Of a stretch of 10,791 nucleotides of DNA, positions 1 to 6,011 are shown in pieces (positions within the stretch are counted from its first letter, which is position 1; each line of letters starts with the position of its first letter). A program made the translations under genes and the position numbers. The stretch spans positions 1-10,791 of the forward strand of contig CALYTD010000012.1 of NCBI GenBank assembly GCA_945486445.1. The letters are read 5' to 3'. The notes below the pieces were generated by a model that saw only the letters and a program-made list of their open reading frames with translations, searched no databases and was not told the DNA's origin. The DNA comes from an uncultured Prevotellaceae bacterium. Lineage in GTDB: Bacteria; Bacteroidota; Bacteroidia; Bacteroidales; Bacteroidaceae.

Positions 1-2
1 AG

Positions 3-98
3 TGGAGCCATCAGGTCAGTGCCGGCGATTCCCCGATAGAGAAAGTGCTGGCAGACGCTGCCCGTCCGGACTGGTATAAGGTGGCGGATGTAAGGTAG
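3..98 (+). CDS. 3' end of an unrecognised protein gene (partial, enters from the left edge)
   Basis: One forward frame stays open from base 3 to the TAG at 96-98 and reads as a plausible C-terminus (about 31 residues ending ...DWYKVADVR). The other two forward frames close early or give arginine/cysteine-rich sequence. The fragment is too short to assign a family and I do not recognise it. It converges on the tonB-like gene at 336-788. The space between holds a REPIN-like element and a long hairpin, as expected between convergent genes. The frame choice is inferred from amino-acid composition only. Confidence 0.45.
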   Translation, partial: WSHQVSAGDSPIEKVLADAARPDWYKVADVR

Positions 99-119
99 TG
101 CCGGCGGCGGGTATGCTCC

Positions 120-210
120 GCGAATGTAGAGACGATGTACCACATCGTCTCCTTGGCGGTGTGATATATTCGTTTATAGAGACGATGTGGTACATCGTCT
201 CTACATCCGC
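120..210. repeat. REPIN-like 91-bp element, copy A (two inverted hairpin arms)
   Basis: The left arm (120-151) and right arm (179-210) are reverse complements of each other over 32 bases with one mismatch. Each arm is itself a hairpin: GAGACGATGT at 129-138 pairs with ACATCGTCTC at 142-151 around a 3-base loop, and 177-188 pairs with 192-203 around GGT. The 27-base centre is unrelated to that of copy B at 845-935, yet both elements are exactly 91 bases long. Two REP-type hairpins in inverted orientation around a variable spacer define a REPIN. Such elements are usually mobilised in trans by a RAYT (TnpA-REP) transposase, and none is encoded here. The assignment is by structure, not database match. 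Confidence 0.8.
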
Positions 211-244
211 CGGCGGTCGTATGACATAAATGCCGTCGGCGGGA

Positions 245-285
245 GAACCCCGAAGGGGTGTGTTCTGTCACCCCCTTCGGGGTTC
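245..285. terminator. Long hairpin between convergent genes, possible bidirectional terminator
   Basis: A perfect 14-bp stem (GAACCCCGAAGGGG at 245-258 with its complement at 272-285) encloses a 13-base loop. It lies between the plus-strand gene ending at 98 and the minus-strand gene ending at 336. No run of T follows on either strand, so it is not a textbook intrinsic terminator. It could instead be an RNA-stabilising 3' structure or another dispersed palindrome. Confidence 0.5.
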
Positions 286-335
286 ATCGTATCTGTTTAT
301 ATCTCAATCCGTGCTGCGTCGCAATGCCGCCGGCC

Positions 336-788
336 TTATTGCAGACGGAAAGTTACAGGAAATGTGTAGTTCACTCGTACTGGTTTCCCGTCTTGTTTGC
401 CCGGTATCCAACGGGGCATGGCACTTAATACCCGTACAGCCTCTGCGTCCAAAGAGGGCTCAACGGATTTGGAAACTTTGACATTTGTAATCGAACCGTC
501 TTTTTCTACAACGAATGTGCAGATAACCCTGCCTTGTATTCCTTTTTTCTCAGCCTCCTTTGGATATTTGATATTATTGCTGAGGTATTGCATCAAAGCC
601 CCCATTCCTCCGAGATAACTTGGCATTTGTTCTACGGCACCCCATGGATAATTCTTCTGTTTGCCATCATTTGTTTTATTGACTGTCGTGTCTTGTGGCG
701 TCTTGCCGCTTTCTTTGGGAGCTGTTTGGGCGGATAGAGCGGGGATGTTTATTGCCATTAGCATGGCGATGGCTATGTACTTTTTCAT
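336..788 (-). CDS. Secreted TonB C-terminal-domain protein (energy transducer TonB family)
   Basis: The 150-residue protein begins with a signal peptide (hydrophobic stretch about 5-18, likely cleaved after ALSA at 17-20), then a short polar linker rich in K, T and Q. A TonB C-terminal domain fills about 52-150. Family marks are VEQMPSYLGG (52-61), the IKYPKEAEKKGIQG segment (73-86), VVEKDGSI (93-100) and the final PVRVNYTFPVTFRL strand. TonB proteins couple the proton-motive force to outer-membrane receptors. This one lacks a long Pro-rich spacer and has a cleavable-looking leader, so it may be a free periplasmic TonB-like protein and not the main transducer; that is inference. The ATG at 786-788 gives the complete signal peptide. 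No consensus Bacteroidota promoter was found in the upstream 230 bases. REPIN-like elements lie on both sides. Confidence 0.88.
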   Translation of the reverse strand: MKKYIAIAMLMAINIPALSAQTAPKESGKTPQDTTVNKTNDGKQKNYPWGAVEQMPSYLGGMGALMQYLSNNIKYPKEAEKKGIQGRVICTFVVEKDGSITNVKVSKSVEPSLDAEAVRVLSAMPRWIPGKQDGKPVRVNYTFPVTFRLQ

Positions 789-844
789 AATGGAATAGGT
801 TTTTGTTGTCTTAGGTTATGGAGATGTTGCCGGTAAATGTTCCT

Positions 845-935
845 GCGGATGTAGAGACGATGTATTACATCGTCTCCTCAAACGTACATATCAAATCGCA
901 AGGGAGACGATGTGGTACATCGTCTCTACATCCGC
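845..935. repeat. REPIN-like 91-bp element, copy B (two inverted hairpin arms)
   Basis: The left arm (845-877) and right arm (903-935) are reverse complements over 33 bases with two mismatches, both in the loop of the left hairpin. Each arm folds on its own: 854-863 pairs with 867-876 (loop ATT), and 904-913 pairs with 917-926 (loop GGT). The arms match those of copy A at 120-210, while the spacer differs completely. This copy lies between the terminator of the pncC gene and the start of the tonB-like gene. If the tonB-like promoter lies upstream of it (936-1019), its hairpins would be in that gene's 5' leader. Confidence 0.82.
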
Positions 936-1019
936 GGGCAAGTCTTTTCAGTCGTTCCTGCCATACTAAGGTGGGGATTGTTTGGTTATATCATACTGAT
1001 ATCCCGGCGATAGTTTATA

Positions 1020-1074
1020 AAAAGACCCATGACGGCCGCCGGATATGTGTCCGAAAGGTTGTCATGGGTCTTTT
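1020..1074 (-). terminator. Intrinsic terminator of the glyA-map-tsaD-pncC cluster
   Basis: A perfect 14-bp stem (1020-1033 with 1061-1074; core GACCCATGAC/GTCATGGGTC) sits 8 bases beyond the stop codon of the pncC gene. On the minus strand the stem runs into five T residues (A run at 1019-1023 on the plus strand). The loop contains a smaller 4-bp hairpin (1040-1053). This is a strong rho-independent terminator for the minus-strand transcript. Confidence 0.85.
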
Positions 1075-1082
1075 GGCTGGGT

Positions 1083-1616
1083 TTATTTAGCCTCCGGCTT
1101 CGGCACTTGGTCCATGTCGGCAGGCTCCGGATACAGTTCTGTAAGGTACTCTACGAAGAAGTGCAAGGCCCTTGTCGTGGCGTTGCGCAGGTTCTCCTCG
1201 CGCCCGTTGTCTTCTTCAATCTTCATGGTACGAATGTCATCAGCCGTGCCACAGGCAATCCAAATGGTGCCTACGGGGATGCCCGCCTCTGTGCCGGGAC
1301 CTGCATATCCCGTCGTGGCGATGGCGAAATCGGTGCCCAAGAGTTTCGTCACTCCTTTCACCATCTCCTTTGCCACCTCCTCGCTCACGGCGTTCTTCTC
1401 CTTTATAAGTTCCGCGTCTATGCCCAGAACCTTGGTCTTTGCCTCGTCGGAATAGCAGATAGTACCGCCTTTGTAGTAGGCGGAAGCACCGGGAACAGAT
1501 GTTATTACCTCGCCTATGCGGCCACTTGTGCATGATTCGGCAGTTGCTATGGTCTTGCCTTTCTCATATAGTTTGTAAAGGATTTCTTTACTTAAAACTT
1601 TGCTTTCTAATCCCAT
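1083..1616 (-). CDS. pncC: CinA-family nicotinamide-nucleotide amidohydrolase (PncC-type, single domain)
   Basis: The 177-residue protein is a stand-alone CinA C-terminal domain. Visible motifs are TAESCTSGRIGE (25-36, holding the conserved Ser of the ESCTSG signature), YYKGGTICYSDEAKTKVLG (47-65), ATTGYAGPGTEAGIPVGT (100-117) and VEYL near the end. The family hydrolyses nicotinamide mononucleotide to nicotinic acid mononucleotide and ammonia in the cytoplasm, recycling pyridine nucleotides. Two-domain CinA proteins carry an extra N-terminal MoCF-like domain of about 250 residues. It is absent here, and only 53 bases separate the ATG from tsaD, so no remnant can be hidden. The length matches E. 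coli PncC-type proteins. It is the last gene before the terminator at 1020-1074. The leader just before ATG is A/C-rich without a Shine-Dalgarno sequence. Confidence 0.93.
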   Translation of the reverse strand: MGLESKVLSKEILYKLYEKGKTIATAESCTSGRIGEVITSVPGASAYYKGGTICYSDEAKTKVLGIDAELIKEKNAVSEEVAKEMVKGVTKLLGTDFAIATTGYAGPGTEAGIPVGTIWIACGTADDIRTMKIEEDNGREENLRNATTRALHFFVEYLTELYPEPADMDQVPKPEAK

Positions 1617-1669
1617 AGTTGTTGGTTATTTTGTTGTTTGTTCTTATGTCTCGTCGTGATGGCGGTGCG

Positions 1670-2695
1670 TTATCGGAACGTTACCTTCGAGAACGCGGGT
1701 GCGTCGATGGGGCAGAAGTCGCCGTCGCGCAACTTGAAGCTGCCCACGCAGCCTATCATGGCGGCGTTGTCGGTGGTGTAGGAGAACTTGGGTATATAGA
1801 CCGTCCATCCGAAACGCTTGGCGTAGTCGTGGAAGGCGTTGCGCAATCCGTTGTTGGCCGACACTCCGCCGGCTACCGCCACGTGCTTGATGCCGGTCTG
1901 CTTGACTGCCAGTTTCAGTTTCTTCATCAGTATATCGACTATCGTCCATTCCAGACTTGCCGCTATGTCCTCCTTGTGGCGGGCTATGAAGTCCGGGTCT
2001 TCCTTCACCCATTTCTGCATGCTGTACAGGAAAGAGGTCTTCAATCCGGAGAAACTGTAGTCCAGACCGGGTATGTGTGGCTCTGAGAATTGGTACGCCT
2101 TGGGGTTTCCCTGCCTTGCGAGTTTGTCGATGATGGGCCCTCCGGGGTATCCCAGTCCCATCACCTTGGAGCATTTGTCGATGGCTTCTCCGGCGGCATC
2201 GTCTATCGTTTGCCCCAGAACCTCCATGTCATTGTATGCGTTTACCTTCACTATCTGCGAGTTTCCGCCGCTCACGAGCAGGCAGAGGAAAGGCAGTGGC
2301 GGTTCATGGTGGTCGCTGTCGCTGTCTTTTATGAAGTGTGCCATGACGTGACCTTGCAGGTGGTTCACATCAATCAGCGGTATTCCCAACGCTCTTGCGA
2401 AGCCTTTTGCGAAACTGACACCCACGAGTAGCGAGCCCATCAGTCCCGGTCCGCGCGTGAAAGCCACCGCGGAGAGTTGCTCTTTGGTGATGCCCGCGCG
2501 CTTTATTGCCTGATCCACCACCGGCACCACGTTCTGCTGGTGCGCCCGTGAGGCCAGTTCCGGCACCACTCCGCCGTAAGCCCTGTGCACATCCTGTGAT
2601 GCTGTCACGTTGCTCAGCAGCACACGGCCTTTCAATACGGCGGCGGATGTGTCGTCGCAGGAACTCTCTATCGCAAGTATGTATTTCTCTTCCAT
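1670..2695 (-). CDS. tsaD: tRNA N6-adenosine threonylcarbamoyltransferase TsaD (Kae1/Gcp/YgjD)
   Basis: TsaD transfers the threonylcarbamoyl group from threonylcarbamoyl-AMP to A37 of ANN-decoding tRNAs (t6A), working in the cytoplasm with TsaB and TsaE. The 341-residue length is normal for the bacterial family. Visible features: the ASKHA nucleotide-fold start ILAIESSCDDTSAA (6-19), the metal-binding pair H112 and H116 in NHLQGH, VSGGNSQIV (141-149), a DDAAGEAIDK segment (165-174), VAGGVSANNGLR (274-285) and the third metal ligand D309 in TTDNAAM. All catalytic residues appear intact. It starts 3 bases after the map stop codon, so the two genes are surely co-transcribed and probably translationally coupled. 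The other subunits (tsaB, tsaE, tsaC) are not in this window. Confidence 0.98.
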   Translation of the reverse strand: MEEKYILAIESSCDDTSAAVLKGRVLLSNVTASQDVHRAYGGVVPELASRAHQQNVVPVVDQAIKRAGITKEQLSAVAFTRGPGLMGSLLVGVSFAKGFARALGIPLIDVNHLQGHVMAHFIKDSDSDHHEPPLPFLCLLVSGGNSQIVKVNAYNDMEVLGQTIDDAAGEAIDKCSKVMGLGYPGGPIIDKLARQGNPKAYQFSEPHIPGLDYSFSGLKTSFLYSMQKWVKEDPDFIARHKEDIAASLEWTIVDILMKKLKLAVKQTGIKHVAVAGGVSANNGLRNAFHDYAKRFGWTVYIPKFSYTTDNAAMIGCVGSFKLRDGDFCPIDAPAFSKVTFR

Positions 2696-2698
2696 TGC

Positions 2699-3559
2699 TT
2701 AGTAAGTCAGTATCTCCACGCCGTGGTCGGTCATCAGCAGGGTGTGTTCCCACTGTGCGGAGGGCAGTTCGTCCTCTGTTATCACCTCCCAGCCGTACTT
2801 GTCGTCCTCGTCTATGAACACTCTCCACGTGCCCATGTTTATCATTGGCTCTATGGTGAACACCATTCCTGGCACGAGCAGCATGCCGGTGCCGCGGTGA
2901 CCGTAGTGGCATACCTCCGGCTCTTCATGGAATTTCAGTCCCACTCCGTGCCCGCAGAGGTCGCGGACAACGCCGTAGTGGTACTTCTTGCAGTGCTTCT
3001 CGATGGCGTGTCCTATGTCTCCCACGAAGCCGAAGGGCTTTGCTGCCTCCATGCCTATCTCCAGACACTCCTTTGCTACCCTCACAAGTTGTTCCTTTTC
3101 GGGTGTCGTCTTGCCGCCGATTATGAACATTCGTGAGGCGTCGGCGTAGTAACCGTCCTTGATGGTGGTGAAATCCACGTTGACGATGTCGCCCTCTTCA
3201 AGTATGTCTGTGGTCTTGGGTATGCCGTGACACACTACTTCGTTGATGCTGGTGCAGACGCTTTTGGGGAAGCCCTCGTAGTTGAGGCAGGCGGGGATGG
3301 CGTCATGTTGGCGGCATACCTCCATGCAGATGTCGTCTATCTCCTGCGTGTTCATGCCGGGATGTATGGCTGCCGCCACCGCGTCGAGCACCGCGGTGTT
3401 TATCTGTCCGGCGCGCCTTATGCCCTCTATCTGCTCCGGTGTCTTTATCAGTTCGCGCGTGGGCACAAGCTTTCCCTTGTTTTCCCAGTACATGACTTGT
3501 TTGTCAAGGGCTGTCGGTTCTTGTCCGCTGAGGCAGTGCCAACGTCTTTTCTTTTGCAT
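2699..3559 (-). CDS. map: Type I methionine aminopeptidase
   Basis: Removes the initiator methionine from nascent proteins whose second residue is small; cytoplasmic and normally essential. The 286-residue protein has a 35-residue N-terminal extension (KRRWHCLSGQEPTALDKQV...) before the catalytic pita-bread fold. It carries the five metal ligands D129, D140, H204, E237 and E271 and the substrate histidine H111. Signature segments are VNVDFTTIKDGYYADASRMF (127-145), CGHGVGLKFHEEPEV (202-216) and FTIEPM (234-239). The ATG at 3557-3559 is preceded by an A/C-rich leader made of a perfect 16-bp tandem duplication, with no Shine-Dalgarno sequence. It follows glyA by 101 bases and overlaps tsaD transcriptionally (3-base gap). 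I see no separate promoter between glyA and map, so read-through from glyA is likely, perhaps modulated by the hairpin at 3589-3641. Confidence 0.98.
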   Translation of the reverse strand: MQKKRRWHCLSGQEPTALDKQVMYWENKGKLVPTRELIKTPEQIEGIRRAGQINTAVLDAVAAAIHPGMNTQEIDDICMEVCRQHDAIPACLNYEGFPKSVCTSINEVVCHGIPKTTDILEEGDIVNVDFTTIKDGYYADASRMFIIGGKTTPEKEQLVRVAKECLEIGMEAAKPFGFVGDIGHAIEKHCKKYHYGVVRDLCGHGVGLKFHEEPEVCHYGHRGTGMLLVPGMVFTIEPMINMGTWRVFIDEDDKYGWEVITEDELPSAQWEHTLLMTDHGVEILTY

Positions 3560-3563
3560 AGTT

Positions 3564-3595
3564 GTATTTGTTGTTTGGTGTATTTGTTGTTTGGT
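3564..3595. repeat. Perfect 16-bp tandem duplication in the map leader
   Basis: GTATTTGTTGTTTGGT occurs twice without a gap (3564-3579 and 3580-3595). It lies only 4 bases upstream of the map start codon on the minus strand, so it forms most of the presumed translation-initiation region of map. The second unit overlaps the left arm of the inverted repeat at 3589-3641. Confidence 0.9.
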
Positions 3596-3641
3596 GGTTT
3601 AGTTGTATGGTCTGTGAAACTAAACAACTGAACCACCAAAC
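3589..3641 (-). repeat. 18-bp inverted repeat between glyA and map
   Basis: Bases 3589-3606 (core GGTGGTTTAGTTGT) pair with 3624-3641 (core ACAACTGAACCACC) with one mismatch in 18, which is a G-U or C-A pair depending on strand. The loop is 17 bases. Its position 20 bases after the glyA stop codon suggests a partial terminator, or an RNA 3' structure that lowers map expression relative to glyA. No strong T run follows on the minus strand, so complete termination is unlikely. Confidence 0.7.
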
Positions 3642-3660
3642 GACTAAACAACTGGTCTTT

Positions 3661-4941
3661 TTACCACGCGAAGAGCGGGTAGTTCTTCATCGTTTCGTTC
3701 ACTTCGCCGCGTACTTTGGCTATTACCGCCTCGTCCTCCGGTGCGTTGAGCACCTCTTCTATCCACGCCGCTATCTTGATCATGAGGTCTTCCTTGGCTC
3801 CGCGGGTTGTGATTGCGGGTGTGCCGAGACGGAATCCTGAGGTCTGGAATGCCGAGCGTGTGTCAAACGGCACCATGTTCTTGTTTATTGTTATGTCTGC
3901 CGCCACGAGAGCGTTCTCTGCCACCTTGCCCGTGAGGTCGGGATATTTGGAGCGCAGGTCAACGAGCATGGAGTGGTTGTCCGTTCCGCCGGAGACGATG
4001 GTGAAGCCTCTCTTCACGAGTTCCTCTGCCAGCACGGCGGCGTTCTTCTTCACTTGCAGTGCGTATTCCTTGAACTCCGGCTTCAGTGCCTCGCCGAATG
4101 CTACTGCCTTGGCGGCTATGACGTGCTCTAATGGGCCTCCCTGCTGTCCGGGGAAGACCGCGGAGTTGAGCAGTTGTGACATTTTCTTCACCACGCCCTT
4201 TGGTGTCTTGTAGCCCCAGGGGTTGTCGAAGTCCTTGCCGAGGAGTATCAGTCCTCCGCGCGGGCCGCGCAGTGTCTTGTGCGTTGTGGTGGTTACGATG
4301 TGCGCGTACTTCACGGGATTCTCCAGAAGTCCTGCGGCTATGAGTCCTGCGGGGTGCGCCATGTCTATCATGAGCAGCGCGCCCACCTCGTCGGCGATGG
4401 CTCTCATGCGTGCATAGTCCCACTCACGGCTGTATGCCGAGCCGCCGCCTATGACGAGTTTCGGCTTGTTCTCCTTGGCGAGTTGCTCCATCTCGTCGTA
4501 GTCCACGCGTCCGGTCTCGCGGTTGAGGTTATAGCCTACGGGGCGGTAGAGTATTCCTGACGTGTTGACAAGGGAGCCATGGGAGAGGTGGCCGCCGTGG
4601 TCGAGGTTCAGACCCATGAAGCAGTCGCCGGGCTTGAGCACCGCCAGAAGCACTGCCGCGTTGGCCTGTGCGCCGGAGTGCGGCTGCACGTTGGCGTATT
4701 CTGCGCCGAAGAGCTGGCAGGCGCGGTCTATGGCGAGCTGCTCTATCTGATCGACTACCTGGCAACCGCCGTAGTAACGGTGTCCGGGATAGCCCTCGGC
4801 GTACTTGTTTGTGCAGTAGGAACCCATGGCCTCCATTACCTGCTCACTGACGAAGTTCTCTGATGCGATGAGCTCAATGCCCTTGAGCTGGCGCTGATGC
4901 TCGCTTTCGATGAGGTCGAAAATCTTCTGGTCTCTTTCCAT
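3661..4941 (-). CDS. glyA: Serine hydroxymethyltransferase
   Basis: This PLP enzyme interconverts serine plus tetrahydrofolate with glycine plus 5,10-methylene-tetrahydrofolate, the main one-carbon entry point, in the cytoplasm. The 426-residue length is typical. Visible motifs are [17 protein letters not shown] (25-41), [13 protein letters not shown] (47-59), [12 protein letters not shown] (86-97), [10 protein letters not shown] (113-122), the [10 protein letters not shown] segment (191-200) and the PLP-binding lysine K222 in [14 protein letters not shown]. No key residue is missing. The ATG at 4939-4941 follows an A/C-rich leader. Upstream are 588 bases without a gene, including a good promoter (5163-5193), direct repeats just above it, and 22-bp tandem repeats in the leader. 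Expression therefore looks more elaborately controlled than that of the neighbours. It appears to head the cluster glyA-map-tsaD-pncC. Confidence 0.98.
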   Translation of the reverse strand: MERDQKIFDLIESEHQRQLKGIELIASENFVSEQVMEAMGSYCTNKYAEGYPGHRYYGGCQVVDQIEQLAIDRACQLFGAEYANVQPHSGAQANAAVLLAVLKPGDCFMGLNLDHGGHLSHGSLVNTSGILYRPVGYNLNRETGRVDYDEMEQLAKENKPKLVIGGGSAYSREWDYARMRAIADEVGALLMIDMAHPAGLIAAGLLENPVKYAHIVTTTTHKTLRGPRGGLILLGKDFDNPWGYKTPKGVVKKMSQLLNSAVFPGQQGGPLEHVIAAKAVAFGEALKPEFKEYALQVKKNAAVLAEELVKRGFTIVSGGTDNHSMLVDLRSKYPDLTGKVAENALVAADITINKNMVPFDTRSAFQTSGFRLGTPAITTRGAKEDLMIKIAAWIEEVLNAPEDEAVIAKVRGEVNETMKNYPLFAW

Positions 4942-5056
4942 TTTGTTGTATTATGTATGTTGTTTTATCGTTTGTTGCGGTGTGGTTGGCCGATGATTCT
5001 GGGTGTGCTGGTATGTGCCTGTGTGACAGTTGGTTATGCACGGTGCTGTAATTGGC

Positions 5057-5144
5057 GCCTTTTTGCCTTGTAATCAGTGCCTTTTTACTGTGTAATCAGC
5101 GGCTTTTTATTTTGTTGCCGACGGCTTTTTGCTGGTGTGGGGTG
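5057..5144. repeat. 22-bp tandem repeat array in the glyA leader
   Basis: Four consecutive 22-base units begin at 5057, 5079, 5101 and 5123. All start with G(C/G)CTTTTT. Units 1 and 2 agree at 18 of 22 positions and share GTAATCAG; units 2 and 3 agree at 14 of 22; unit 4 keeps mainly the first eight bases. A GTAATTGG at 5048-5055 is in phase as a decayed half unit before the array. With the promoter at 5163-5193, the array would be transcribed in the 5' leader of glyA, as AAAAAGGC/GATTAC blocks on the minus strand. The period is close to two helical turns. Confidence 0.8.
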
Positions 5145-5162
5145 TATTGTATAAAGTTGGTA

Positions 5163-5193
5163 CAAAGTTACAAAAAAATTATCAAACGACCAA
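5163..5193 (-). promoter_or_regulatory. Predicted glyA promoter (Bacteroidota sigma-ABfr type)
   Basis: On the minus strand TAACTTTG (5163-5170) matches the Bacteroidota -7 consensus TAnnTTTG. A TTGG at 5190-5193 lies 19 bases upstream, in the position of the -33 TTTG box. Transcription would begin near 5156, giving a leader of about 215 bases before glyA. Confidence 0.65.
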
Positions 5194-5195
5194 GC

Positions 5196-5225
5196 GTGGG
5201 CGGTGAAAATGTCCTTGTGGGCGGT
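5196..5225 (-). promoter_or_regulatory. Paired 9-bp direct repeats immediately upstream of the glyA promoter
   Basis: GTGGGCGGT occurs at 5196-5204 and again at 5217-5225, exactly 21 bases apart. On the minus strand this is ACCGCCCAC twice, the nearer copy ending 2 bases from the -33 element. Same-face direct repeats about two helical turns apart next to a promoter are the usual arrangement for a dimeric activator site. The role is inferred from position only. Confidence 0.4.
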
Positions 5226-5396
5226 TTTTCGGTGTTCTTAATCCTGTATTGTTTATTATTTTTCTGTTTGTTTTCTGTTATTAATGGGGTAAAAATGGTT
5301 ATCTGCGCTCTGATGGCTGATTGTGATTGTCGTTTGGTTGCTTGTTTTTCTGTGTGTCAGCGTGTTGTGTTGCCTTGTTATGTGTGGGTATAGAAA
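5226..5396. other. Intergenic stretch with no recognisable feature
   Basis: T/G-rich sequence between the candidate regulatory repeats of glyA and the terminator of the sigma-factor module. A forward open frame crosses it (5052-5393), but its translation is a Cys/Val/Leu-rich string with no domain and it runs through the tandem repeats, so it is not called a gene. I see no RNA gene, promoter or further repeat here. Confidence 0.5.
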
Positions 5397-5437
5397 ATCG
5401 CTCCGTGGTCATTGCTGTTGCAGTGCCAGGGAGCGAT
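5397..5437 (-). terminator. Terminator of the sigma-factor module
   Basis: A long hairpin: ATCGCTCC (5397-5404) pairs with GGAGCGAT (5430-5437), TGG (5406-5408) with CCA (5426-5428), and CATTGC (5410-5415) with GCAGTG (5420-5425) around a TGTT loop. On the minus strand the stem leads into TTTT. It lies 92 bases after the stop codon of the Spy/CpxP-like gene at 5530. Confidence 0.75.
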
Positions 5438-5529
5438 GTCCGGCTGTTGGGCCTGTTGTTGTGGTTGTTGTTATGCTGGTATATTTATGAAAGTGTTTTT
5501 GCTTGCGGTGTTTTCTGTTTGTGCGGTGT

Positions 5530-5979
5530 CTATCGTCTGTTGTCTGTTCTTGGTCGTGGTGCCCGTGCTATGCGGTCCATCATCTTGTGTTTGAATTTTT
5601 CTTCTGCCCTTATGCAGGCTTTGACCTTCATGGGTGATATGGCTTTGCAGAACTTCTTATGGTACAGTGCGCGCAGTTTTGCTGTCTCCATCTCTATCTC
5701 GTCCATGTCGGTTATTATCTTTGCTGCGTCTTTATCGTTGCCGGGCCTTTGTCTTTCGAGTCTCCTTTGTTGTGAGAAGAGTGCGCGCTGCTGCTTTTGT
5801 AGTTCACGGAACAGCGGGAAGAAGGCTGCTGCTTCTTGTGGTGTCAGCTTTGCTTCTTTTGTTATGAAGCTCTCCTGGTCACGCTGAAACTGCTGTGGGT
5901 TAAATTTTTTCTCTTCTTGTTCGGCACTCACGGTGAGTGCTGTTATTGCCATTATGATTATGCAGAGTATTTTCTTCAT
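5530..5979 (-). CDS. Spy/CpxP-like (LTxxQ-type) periplasmic protein
   Basis: The 149-residue protein has a signal peptide (hydrophobic core about 4-17, probable cleavage after VSA at 17-19). The rest is a highly charged, mostly helical body. LTPQEAAAFFPLFREL (45-60) is a recognisable LTxxQ-type motif, and ISPMKVKACIRAEEKFK (114-130) resembles the second, related motif of the family. The tail is basic. Spy/CpxP proteins are ATP-independent periplasmic chaperones or envelope-stress sensors, and homologues follow ECF sigma/anti-sigma pairs in many Bacteroidales. Here it is the last gene of the module, starting 32 bases after the anti-sigma stop codon. It could be the effector of the stress response or a modulator of the anti-sigma protein; the sequence cannot decide. 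Similarity to Spy is judged from motifs and topology only. Confidence 0.7.
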   Translation of the reverse strand: MKKILCIIIMAITALTVSAEQEEKKFNPQQFQRDQESFITKEAKLTPQEAAAFFPLFRELQKQQRALFSQQRRLERQRPGNDKDAAKIITDMDEIEMETAKLRALYHKKFCKAISPMKVKACIRAEEKFKHKMMDRIARAPRPRTDNRR

Positions 5980-6011
5980 CGTGTGATTGTTGTTTTGGTG
6001 GGTGTGGGGGG

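Noticed and set aside
99-243. Near-direct repeat TGCCGGCGGCGGG (99-111) and TGCCGTCGGCGGG (231-243) around the first REPIN-like element, as a target-site duplication
   Set aside because: The copies lie at unequal distances from the element ends (8 and 20 bases) and are simple G/C-rich sequence. The second element has no counterpart.
120-935. A CRISPR array made from the repeated hairpins
   Set aside because: There are only two doublets, more than 600 bases apart with a gene between them, and their arms are inverted, not direct.
1619-2912. Several long open frames overlapping tsaD and map in other frames (for example plus 1619-2086, minus 1644-2174 and minus 2370-2912)
   Set aside because: They are shadows of the moderately GC-rich genes. 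Their translations are Arg/His- or Cys-rich with no domain, while tsaD and map have complete catalytic motifs.
3985-3998. GGAGACGATGG inside glyA as a further REP-type hairpin
   Set aside because: It is part of a conserved coding segment and lacks the complementary arm.
4942-5156. A glycine or tetrahydrofolate riboswitch in the glyA leader
   Set aside because: I could not recognise the conserved cores or paired helices of either class. The leader is dominated by tandem repeats. A covariance-model search would settle it.
5052-5393. Plus-strand open frame of 113 codons upstream of glyA
   Set aside because: It runs through the 22-bp repeats and a predicted promoter. The product is a low-complexity hydrophobic string, and no start signal or plus-strand promoter is seen.
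5487-5594. Plus-strand 35-codon frame encoding a hydrophobic, signal-like peptide
   Set aside because: It is antisense to the end of the Spy-like gene in T/G-rich sequence, which yields Val/Leu/Cys codons by composition. There is no promoter or terminator of its own, and the module terminator lies just upstream.
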